From assembly GCA_905235495.1 (NCBI GenBank), contig CAJOMK010000117.1, positions 1 through 10,426 of the forward strand: 10,426 nt of DNA, read 5' to 3'. Below, piece by piece: positions 4,715 to 10,426 of this stretch. The stretch is from an uncultured Methanobrevibacter sp. GTDB lineage: Archaea; Methanobacteriota; Methanobacteria; Methanobacteriales; Methanobacteriaceae. The number at the start of each line of letters is the position of its first letter. Within the stretch, counting starts at the first letter, position 1. The position numbers and the translations under genes were made by a program. A model generated the notes under the pieces. It saw only the letters and a list, made by a program, of their open reading frames with translations, made no database searches and was not told the DNA's origin.

Positions 4715-6904
4715 ATGGCAAGCACAATAAAGGAAAGTATAAAAGAACTTATCAAGTTCATTGTCTACATCATTCTAGAAGGGGTTCTCTTCTATTTTAT
4801 TATCACAGCCACTGGTAAAATGACATTGCCTAATTTTGAAACAGCATTCCTTGTAATTGTCCTCTTATCATTGATAAACGCGCTATTATGGCCTTTTATA
4901 AGTTATTTTTCACTTAGATTCATAGTTATTACCCTTGGTATTGGAACATTCATCATTGACGGAATCATTCTCTATATCATGAGCCTCGTTATTCCCGGAG
5001 TTCACATAGAGGGGACATCCCTACTTACAACCCCACTTATCATCGGACTGATTTCCTCTTTCCTATCACTTGTCCTAAATATCGACGATGACAATAGCTA
5101 TTACCAAAACGTCCTTGAAAAGGAAATAAATGCCATCTATAAGGATCCCGTCGATAAGGAAGGATTCATTTTCCTTGAAATAGACGGCCTCTCCTACAAT
5201 ACCTTACAGAAAGCATTGGATAGGGGAGACATGCCTACATTATCAAAATGGATTGAAAAGGGAGACCACAAGCTTACAAGATGGGAAACAGATCTTTCAA
5301 GCCAGACATCAGCTTCTCAGGCAGGTATACTTCATGGAAACAACAGCAACATACCTGCATTCCGTTGGGTTGAAAAAGACAATAACAACCGTATAATCTC
5401 ATCAAACGGATTAGAAAACTCAGAGATACTTGAAAAGAGAATATCCGATGGAAAAGGTCTCCTTTCAAATAAGGGCGCAAGCAGAAGCAACCTGTTTTCA
5501 GGGGATGCAGAAGACTATATCCTAACCTTCAGTAACCTGACAAAATCAAAAAGCATAATGACAACCAGCTGGTACTATCTATATTCAAAACCTTACGTGC
5601 TTACCAGAATAGCCTTGCTCTTACTTTTCGATATCATAATGGAAGTCGGTTCAAGAATAAGGCAACTCTTCCTGAATATTCAACCTCGTCTCAAATGGAG
5701 AGGATTTGCATACTATATTGCCCGTATAGGAACAAATGTGGCTATGAGGGAAGCGGTAACATATACAATAATCGGAGACATCATTGCAGGCCAATACAAT
5801 GCAATCTATGCAACATATATGGGCTATGACGAGATAGCGCACCACACTGGAGTGGAGGACTATGATGCATTCTATTCATTAAGGCAAATCGACAAGCAAT
5901 TTCAAAGAATCGAAAAGGCAACTGAAAAGGCACAAAGAAAATATAAGATTATCATACTTTCAGATCACGGCCAATCAAATGGATTCACATTCAAGCAAAA
6001 GTATGGAATCACATTGAAAGACTTGGTGAGTGATATGTTGCCTGACAATATCAGCATACACAGCATACTGCACTCCAACGACGATTATTTCAGAAAGAAA
6101 TATTCTCTGGAGGATTATGTTGAAGGGAAAGTGGACAATACAAGAGAAAGGATTGACACAACAGTTGACAATACAAAGGAAAGGATAGACAATACCGTAG
6201 ACAATGCAAAGGAAAGAATCGAAAATACCAGAGAAAGAATAGACATTCATCCAATGGAAAAACTATCAAAATTAAAAGACAACTCCAGATTTTCAGAATA
6301 TACGGATAAGCTAAGAATAGACAACAGATTCTTCAATGACGATGAATCTTTCTCAGATAAGCTAAACAAGATTTCATCAGATCTTAACTGGAACATCAGC
6401 TTTTCAAGCAAGACTACAGTAAGTAAAGATACTGCACAGGCAATGGTACTTTCCTCTGGAAATTTAGGATTGATTTATTTTACAGATTGGTCCAATAGAA
6501 TGACATATGAACAGATTGAAGATGCATTTCCTGGACTCTTGAAGGCATTATCTCATCATGATGGCATAGGTTTTGTCATGGTGAAAAGCAGTATATATGA
6601 AACTGTGGTTTTATCAAAAGATAGTGTACTTTACCTTGAAACCGGCCATTGCACAGGTGAAAAATTCTATGAAAAATATGGGGATCACATCATTGAAAAG
6701 CTAAGAAGAACAGATAGTTTCGAACATGTTCCAGACATTCTAGTAAACAGTGACTATGATGTTGAGAATGATGAAGTCTATGCATTATTGGAAACCATGG
6801 TGGAGCTGGAGGAAACCAGCAATATCCGTTTATACTATATCCAAGTGATTGGGAATTGGATGAAGAGATATTCGGTGCAGAAAATGTTAATAAATTCTTT
6901 ATGA
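4715..6904 (+). CDS. Membrane phosphodiesterase: holin-like TM domain fused to type I phosphodiesterase/nucleotide pyrophosphatase domain, C-terminus frameshifted
   Basis: Residues 1-125 form four hydrophobic segments (about 12-32, 43-63, 68-92 and 103-122) resembling the YvlD/phage-holin-4 superfamily (NALLWPFISYFSLRFIVITLGI). From about 150 an alkaline-phosphatase-superfamily domain follows. The likely metal ligand is D157 in FLEIDGLS, with nucleophile T198 in SSQTSASQAGILHG. D372 and H376 lie in GYDEIAHH, and D417-H418 in LSDHG. Such enzymes hydrolyse phosphodiester or pyrophosphate bonds; whether this domain faces in or out is not clear. Residues 473-510 are a run of 11-residue repeats. 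After A690 (GCA at 6782-6784) the reading frame loses family similarity and stops at 6902-6904. The conserved continuation lies in another frame to 6996. As written the protein is 729 residues with an aberrant tail. The ATG at 4715 has AGGTTTT three bases upstream. Substrate and role are unknown. Confidence 0.85.
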   Translation: MASTIKESIKELIKFIVYIILEGVLFYFIITATGKMTLPNFETAFLVIVLLSLINALLWPFISYFSLRFIVITLGIGTFIIDGIILYIMSLVIPGVHIEGTSLLTTPLIIGLISSFLSLVLNIDDDNSYYQNVLEKEINAIYKDPVDKEGFIFLEIDGLSYNTLQKALDRGDMPTLSKWIEKGDHKLTRWETDLSSQTSASQAGILHGNNSNIPAFRWVEKDNNNRIISSNGLENSEILEKRISDGKGLLSNKGASRSNLFSGDAEDYILTFSNLTKSKSIMTTSWYYLYSKPYVLTRIALLLLFDIIMEVGSRIRQLFLNIQPRLKWRGFAYYIARIGTNVAMREAVTYTIIGDIIAGQYNAIYATYMGYDEIAHHTGVEDYDAFYSLRQIDKQFQRIEKATEKAQRKYKIIILSDHGQSNGFTFKQKYGITLKDLVSDMLPDNISIHSILHSNDDYFRKKYSLEDYVEGKVDNTRERIDTTVDNTKERIDNTVDNAKERIENTRERIDIHPMEKLSKLKDNSRFSEYTDKLRIDNRFFNDDESFSDKLNKISSDLNWNISFSSKTTVSKDTAQAMVLSSGNLGLIYFTDWSNRMTYEQIEDAFPGLLKALSHHDGIGFVMVKSSIYETVVLSKDSVLYLETGHCTGEKFYEKYGDHIIEKLRRTDSFEHVPDILVNSDYDVENDEVYALLETMVELEETSNIRLYYIQVIGNWMKRYSVQKMLINSL
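6131..6244 (+). repeat. In-frame 33-base repeats encoding VDNTxERIDNT undecads
   Basis: Three 33-base units at 6131-6163, 6164-6196 and 6197-6229, plus a 15-base partial unit, encode VDNTRERIDTT, VDNTKERIDNT, VDNAKERIENT and RERID. The 11-residue period with V/I at regular spacing and alternating charges fits a long amphipathic helix (undecad coiled coil). The units differ at several third positions and two or three residues, so the duplication is not brand new. Confidence 0.9.
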
Positions 6905-6996
6905 GAGGAGATGGAAAAGTCATGGAACAGAAAATAGTTAATATAAAAATAGATAAAAAAAGATTAAGTGATTTTACAATCACTGAAATATGTTGA
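6787..6996 (+). pseudogene. Out-of-frame conserved C-terminus of the phosphodiesterase
   Basis: Read from ATT at 6787, this frame gives IGNHGGAGGNQQYPFILYPSDW, then 47 further residues to TGA 6994-6996. It matches what I recall as the usual end of this phosphodiesterase family (S/N-HGGLGG...PF-x-L-x-P-x-D/E-W after DEVYA-FEEL). The frame change lies within about 6784-6792 and amounts to one lost base, or a larger loss, since the FEE residues expected between A and L-I-G also appear to be missing. The histidine of NHGG probably supplies the last metal ligand, so losing it should disable the enzyme unless the shift is an assembly error. Confidence 0.75.
6955..6984 (-). terminator. Hairpin plus T-run downstream of the MgtE-like gene
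   Basis: A perfect seven-base stem AGTGATT/AATCACT with a four-base loop lies at 6967-6984. On the minus strand it is followed by TTAATC and then seven T's (6961-6955). It begins 28 bases after the MgtE-like stop codon and resembles a hairpin-assisted terminator. It overlaps the out-of-frame tail of the convergent gene. Confidence 0.5.
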
Positions 6997-7012
6997 AATA
7001 GCTAAAAAACTA

Positions 7013-8353
7013 TTAAAACATGCTTAAAATACCTAAAGACACCACTATCAAAATCAATGTTGATATGGAATCTGTAAGGCTTGTGGATAATGGAAGTACA
7101 ATATTATCCGGATCCAATCCTCTTCTATATGAAATTGTAGAGATATAGAAGACAACAAGCAACATGATTAATATCAGAATCATACCTGCAACAAAACTAA
7201 TTGACAATGAGTGAATGAATCCAACACCAACATTTCCAAAGACCAGTGTTGAAGTTTCAGCCAAAAATCCAATCAATGGATACATCACTACAGCCAAGGT
7301 CACAATAGCTATGAAGTTTTCAATTGTGTGCTTCTTAGGTTTTAATACAGGATTGATTAAACCAGAGTGGAGAGCGGAAGATAATCTTGCTCCTAAGATA
7401 CTTACCAAACCGCCACTTTCACCTGAGAACAATGGTACAAGGGTAAGCAATGTCTGATTCTTAAGCAATGTGCTGATTGAATTGTTCAATATTCCACCTG
7501 CAACGGTTCCCAATATGGAACATAAGAAAAGAATAGGAGTGGATTGCCTTACGATTTGTCTAACTCCACCCTCTGCAGTGTATCCTGAAATCAATGATGC
7601 AAGGGTTATGATGATTATTATCACAAAGAGAATCATCTTAACCATAGGATGGAAACCTATAATGTTCACTACCATTACGCTTAAGATGATAGCAGGCAAG
7701 GTGAAGAAGTCACCTATAGCTGCTATTAAAGGTGTTGTGATGTTGTCTGGGTCCCATCCACCTTCAAAACTCTTAAGTGAGATGAACATTGTAATAGGAA
7801 GCATGATTATAGTTGAAATGAGGCCTGCAATAAATGAGATTATTACAAAGTCATAAAGGCTTATGCTTTCAAAGTTGAATAGGATACATATTACCTTAGC
7901 AATCACTGCAAGCAATACTGAAAGCACCATAGTCAAGATAATGGATGCAATAATGTTTTCATCCAAAATCTCTGACCTTTTGAATTCTGGAGACAAGGTA
8001 CCAATGTGGAGGTGAGTGCTTAGTCTTGAACCGAAAGATCCGAAGATGTTTCCCCTCATGCCAATAGCTCCTGGAATGATCACCATAAGGCCAGGATAGG
8101 TCTTTAAAAAGAATTCCATGTTTCCTAAAATGATTCCTGCACACAAGTCACCGACAGCACATATGGAAAGGGCAATGAGACTTTCCTTTAAAACAGAATC
8201 AGTGTCAGCTAAAAATTCCTTGATATAGGCAATCAATTTGGCAGGAAGTGAAACAATGTACTTCATGCCATTGAATAAAAATAGAATTATGCTAACAACT
8301 ATTGAAATGGTAGATTCCCCAACCTGACGTATCATCATCACTAGACTTTTCAA
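7013..8353 (-). CDS. MgtE/SLC41-type divalent cation transporter with duplicated domain
   Basis: The 446-residue integral membrane protein consists of two tandem MgtE integral domains, as in SLC41 carriers, and lacks the cytosolic N and CBS domains of bacterial MgtE. Repeat 1 has GMRGNIFGSFGSRLSTHLH at about 98-116 and WDPDN at 200-204. Repeat 2 has GESGGLVSILGARLSSALH at about 311-329 and LDPDN at 413-417. These polar segments, each followed by a P-x-x-x-x-x-x-D helix, line the ion path in the family. About ten to twelve hydrophobic helices are visible. It probably moves Mg2+ or another divalent cation across the cytoplasmic membrane. I chose TTG at 8353 because GGAGGTG lies six bases before it; the alternative GTG at 8362 is part of that ribosome binding site. 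It lies 150 bases downstream of the PhoU/TrkA_C gene, its probable regulator, and converges on the phosphodiesterase gene. The reading frame is intact. Confidence 0.88.
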   Translation of the reverse strand: MKSLVMMIRQVGESTISIVVSIILFLFNGMKYIVSLPAKLIAYIKEFLADTDSVLKESLIALSICAVGDLCAGIILGNMEFFLKTYPGLMVIIPGAIGMRGNIFGSFGSRLSTHLHIGTLSPEFKRSEILDENIIASIILTMVLSVLLAVIAKVICILFNFESISLYDFVIISFIAGLISTIIMLPITMFISLKSFEGGWDPDNITTPLIAAIGDFFTLPAIILSVMVVNIIGFHPMVKMILFVIIIIITLASLISGYTAEGGVRQIVRQSTPILFLCSILGTVAGGILNNSISTLLKNQTLLTLVPLFSGESGGLVSILGARLSSALHSGLINPVLKPKKHTIENFIAIVTLAVVMYPLIGFLAETSTLVFGNVGVGFIHSLSISFVAGMILILIMLLVVFYISTISYRRGLDPDNIVLPLSTSLTDSISTLILIVVSLGILSMF

Positions 8354-8359
8354 GCGGCT

Positions 8360-8366
8360 CACCTCC
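8360..8366 (-). promoter_or_regulatory. Consensus Shine-Dalgarno GGAGGTG fixing the TTG start of the MgtE-like gene
   Basis: GGAGGTG is a full match to the archaeal 16S anti-SD and sits six bases before TTG 8353-8351. The upstream in-frame GTG is the last three bases of the site itself and therefore cannot be the start. Confidence 0.8.
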
Positions 8367-8401
8367 CATCATCATAGTGTCACATCCATACATATTAAAT
8401 T

Positions 8402-8472
8402 AAATAATTTAATTGAAAATTATTCCTTACTCTTAAAACAATTGTCTTAAAATAATTTAATTGAAAATTATT
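8402..8472. promoter_or_regulatory. Repeat-palindrome-repeat cluster upstream of the MgtE-like gene
   Basis: An identical 23-base sequence occurs at 8402-8424 and 8450-8472. Each copy contains perfect eight-base arms AATAATTT/AAATTATT around a six-base loop. Exactly between them, TTAAAACAATTGTCTTAA (8433-8450) is an 18-base near-perfect palindrome with a single mismatched pair around ACAATTGT. The cluster lies between the PhoU/TrkA_C stop and the MgtE-like start, 49 bases from the latter. It could be an operator array, a pair of leader hairpins controlling the transporter, or a cleavage site separating the two transcripts. Confidence 0.65.
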
Positions 8473-8503
8473 ATTCTAACAAATTTTAAATTGACTTAAA
8501 CGA

Positions 8504-9118
8504 CTAATCGTCATTGTCATCAATGATTTCTTCAATATTTCCTAAATCCTCAAAATTAATTTCTCCATCTGCTAACTTTTCAATAATTTCAGTTCCTGTT
8601 TCGGTTCCTTTAGCAATCAAAACATCTCCAACAAGGAGCACTGTGTGTTTGTCAGGCCCATAAATCCAGGAATCACCACGTCTTATTGAAATGATTCTCA
8701 TACCAGTACGGTTTAGCAACAATAAATCTCCTAAAGACTGGTTTGCTAAAACTGAACTTTCTTCAACATTCAAACGAATGATGTTCTTCTCGGATTCTTC
8801 CATAACCATCTTGAATACTGGGTGTGGTTCGAATCCTTTAAGGGTCAAATCAGCTAAATCCTTTGCAGCATTACCCATAGATTCAGCAGCTTCTGCAATC
8901 TCAAGCAAGGTAGTTAACTTTTCTGCATCTTCAAGTGAACGTGCAGCTACAAGAGACTGTTTCTTGATTTCATAGTTCATGCTGTTGAGTCTGTTTTCAA
9001 GGGTCAAGACTTCTTCTGCTGCAGCCTTGTTGTTAAACAATACAGCAGAATATGCTAAATCGACCATTAATTCCGACATATCTTTCATTTCAATTAAAAT
9101 ATCTTTTACACTCGGCAT
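8504..9118 (-). CDS. PhoU-like and TrkA_C (RCK_C) domain protein, putative transporter regulator
   Basis: Residues 1-95 of this 204-residue soluble protein are helical and PhoU-like (MSELMVDLAYSAVLFNNKAAAEEV..., then E-I-A-E-A-A-E-S-M-G-N-A-A-K-D-L-A-D). Residues 105-181 form a TrkA_C/RCK_C domain: L-G-D-L-L-L-L-N-R-T-G-M-R-I-I-S-I-R-R-G-D-S-W-I-Y-G-P, then VLLVGDVLIAKGT. The tail is very acidic (EEIIDDNDD). TrkA_C domains bind small ligands and gate ion channels or transporters. The PhoU half is a helical interaction module. Both point to a cytoplasmic regulator of the downstream MgtE-like carrier, with which it shares orientation. The ATG at 9118 has AAGGG nearby. It has its own TATA box and palindrome upstream and lies 144 bases after the CbiH-like gene, so it can be transcribed separately. 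A phosphate-related role is possible but nothing nearby supports it. Confidence 0.85.
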   Translation of the reverse strand: MPSVKDILIEMKDMSELMVDLAYSAVLFNNKAAAEEVLTLENRLNSMNYEIKKQSLVAARSLEDAEKLTTLLEIAEAAESMGNAAKDLADLTLKGFEPHPVFKMVMEESEKNIIRLNVEESSVLANQSLGDLLLLNRTGMRIISIRRGDSWIYGPDKHTVLLVGDVLIAKGTETGTEIIEKLADGEINFEDLGNIEEIIDDNDD

Positions 9119-9174
9119 TTAAAACCCTTCTTTAATTTTAATATGTAATAAATAAGTATGATAAATAATTTTTA

Positions 9175-9196
9175 GCCTATTTTAGGCATTTATATT
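9175..9196 (-). promoter_or_regulatory. TATA box with adjoining GCCTA/TAGGC palindrome before the PhoU/TrkA_C gene
   Basis: The minus strand has a TATA-like ATATAAAT at about 9195-9188, immediately followed by GCCTA-AAA-TAGGC (9187-9175), a perfect five-base dyad. The dyad would lie between the TATA box and the transcription start, a standard place for a repressor. The start codon is 57 bases further on. Further upstream, GATACTATCAAT and GATGCTATCAAT form a degenerate direct repeat. Confidence 0.45.
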
Positions 9197-9262
9197 GATA
9201 GTATCTTTATATTATTGATTATATTATAATTGATAGCATCATAACTTCTTCTAAGTCAATAG

Positions 9263-10360
9263 CTATTTTAAAGTATTCAAAAGACTTTGGCGTCTCAATT
9301 TCAACAATTCTATATGTTTGGACTTTAAATCTTCTTTTTCATCAAGGATTCCATCAAGCCCTTCCCTGATTTTTAGGCATGGCTCTTCAAGATGAACCCA
9401 ATCACAGTATTGGCAGCTCCAAACATTCTTCTCCTTGATCCATTCTCCTCCTGTGAGACCATCTGCACATGGGTAGAAAGGACAATAGCAGAAATCGCAT
9501 GTCTCCAATTCCTTATGGCATGGCAAATAGTCACATTCCATATCAAGGCCTCTAGGAGTCTCGCCCTTAAGGTATCTCTCAAAGAAGTCCATATTCTGTT
9601 CAATGAATTTCGGCTTGACCATATAGTCGGATGATGTAACCATAAAGTCCTCAAGGACATATGTCAATCTATTTCCAATGATTAAAGTTGTCTTTTCATT
9701 TATTCTTTCATCATTGATGTCCTTGAATTTGCAGATTTCATGTGATTCGCCATTTACGATTCCAACCAATAAATCCTTGTTGAAATCATTCACGATTTTT
9801 TTTAATATATTGAAGTTATGATTCTCGTCTTCACCATAGAGTCCTTTTAGATTATAGATAAAGAGGACGAAATCATTCTCCAAAGCAGATTTAATCTTAC
9901 CTTCAAGTTCCTCTTCAGCTACGATTATGTTGTTTAGGTCAATAACTGCATAGTCATTCAATGGAGCACCTAATAATGATGCTGAATAGTCTACAGGACT
10001 GACTCCAGGATGAATCTTAAGTTCAATGTCATTGTGCTTTAAGCTGATTTGAATCAGGACATTCGCTACTGTGTAGATATTTGGATTGTTTGAGGAAACG
10101 ATTGTAACTGTCTTACCCTCTCTAGACTTATAGACGCAATATTCTATCTTTGAATATGATTCTCCAAGTTTAGAGTAGATGTCTTCCTCTTCAATATCAT
10201 CAATGACGTTTGAAATAATCTCCTTATCCTTAATATATTCATCTAAAATACTCAAGTCAATATTATCATAATTGAGTATAATGTCAGACTCTGTTATTGC
10301 ATTGAATGCATTTACAGTAATATCTCCTATATCAGAACCGATATAAACAAGATTAATCAT
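9263..10360 (-). CDS. CbiH/CobJ-like precorrin-3 C17-methyltransferase with C-terminal cysteine-rich domain
   Basis: In this 365-residue protein, residues 1-245 follow the tetrapyrrole methylase fold. Matches to CbiH/CobJ are VTIVSSNNPNIYTVANV (V-S-S-G-D-P-G-V-Y-G-M-A), HPGVSPVDYSASLLGAPLNDYAVIDL, DFVLFIYNLKG, LLVGIVNG and TLIIGNRLTYVLEDFMVT. CbiH/CobJ uses S-adenosylmethionine to methylate C17 and contract the ring in cobalamin synthesis, needed for methanogen corrinoids. Residues 276-335 carry CDYLPCH, CDFCYCPFYPC and CQYCDWVHLEEPC, ten Cys/His positions resembling the 'cysteine-rich small domain' (PF04071) and probably binding zinc or an Fe-S cluster. The N-terminal SAM loop is unusual: YIGSDIGD in place of the usual GIGPGD. 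It may therefore be a divergent paralogue. I chose ATG 10360 because AGGTGAT ends three bases before it; the ATG at 10363 abuts that site. Its promoter lies at or beyond the right edge. Confidence 0.82.
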   Translation of the reverse strand: MINLVYIGSDIGDITVNAFNAITESDIILNYDNIDLSILDEYIKDKEIISNVIDDIEEEDIYSKLGESYSKIEYCVYKSREGKTVTIVSSNNPNIYTVANVLIQISLKHNDIELKIHPGVSPVDYSASLLGAPLNDYAVIDLNNIIVAEEELEGKIKSALENDFVLFIYNLKGLYGEDENHNFNILKKIVNDFNKDLLVGIVNGESHEICKFKDINDERINEKTTLIIGNRLTYVLEDFMVTSSDYMVKPKFIEQNMDFFERYLKGETPRGLDMECDYLPCHKELETCDFCYCPFYPCADGLTGGEWIKEKNVWSCQYCDWVHLEEPCLKIREGLDGILDEKEDLKSKHIELLKLRRQSLLNTLK

Positions 10361-10426
10361 CATATCACCTAAAAAGGTCTTTATTTTGTATTTTCAAAGT
10401 TTAATAATCCATTAATAAATATTTGG

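Noticed and set aside
6131..6244. Foreign insertion element within the phosphodiesterase
   Set aside because: There are no terminal inverted repeats, target duplications or transposase. The repeats keep frame and codon usage and fit internal duplication.
7470..7856. A 128-codon plus-strand open frame inside the MgtE-like gene
   Set aside because: It is an antisense shadow of the transporter's membrane helices, with no ribosome binding site and no family resemblance.

Overview
This AT-rich window reads as an archaeal chromosome, most likely a methanogen of the Methanobacteriales and probably Methanobrevibacter. That assignment is inferred from gene content, AT-rich spacers with TATA-like boxes, GGTGAT-type ribosome binding sites, several TTG starts and a methanogen-style CbiH-like protein. 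No rRNA or tRNA gene is present to confirm it.

Layout. Positions 2-232 (+) are the 3' end of pyrB. Converging on it (-) is a small two-gene cassette: an uncharacterised acidic protein (598-954) and a HEPN-domain protein (236-601) coupled by a 4-base overlap. It looks like a toxin-antitoxin module, but the HEPN gene carries two single-base indels. After a 277-base spacer comes a (-) operon of an ABC ATPase (3554-4260, frameshifted) and an 8-TM FtsX/MacB-type permease (1232-3526). The 454-base divergent spacer 4261-4714 holds a TTTAGG-4-CCTAAA palindrome, three tandem copies of a 51-53-base repeat and promoter candidates. On the (+) strand, 4715-6904 encodes a holin-like membrane domain fused to a type I phosphodiesterase/nucleotide pyrophosphatase domain. 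Its conserved C-terminus continues out of frame to 6996. The rest is (-): a duplicated-MgtE (SLC41-like) cation transporter (7013-8353), a PhoU + TrkA_C protein (8504-9118) just upstream of it, and a CbiH/CobJ-like methyltransferase with a cysteine-rich tail (9263-10360).

How the genes may work together. The PhoU/TrkA_C protein and the MgtE-like transporter probably form a regulated divalent-cation transport unit. The spacer between them contains a compact cluster of three dyads. The ABC ATPase and permease form a MacB/LolCDE-like system of unknown substrate. PyrB (pyrimidine synthesis) and the CbiH-like protein (corrinoid synthesis) are housekeeping neighbours.

The most notable points are the HEPN cassette with its broken partner, the four indels spread over three genes whose downstream frames remain perfectly conserved, the 11-residue repeats inserted in the phosphodiesterase, and several unexplained intergenic repeat or palindrome structures. 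All family assignments come from reading motifs, not from a database search.
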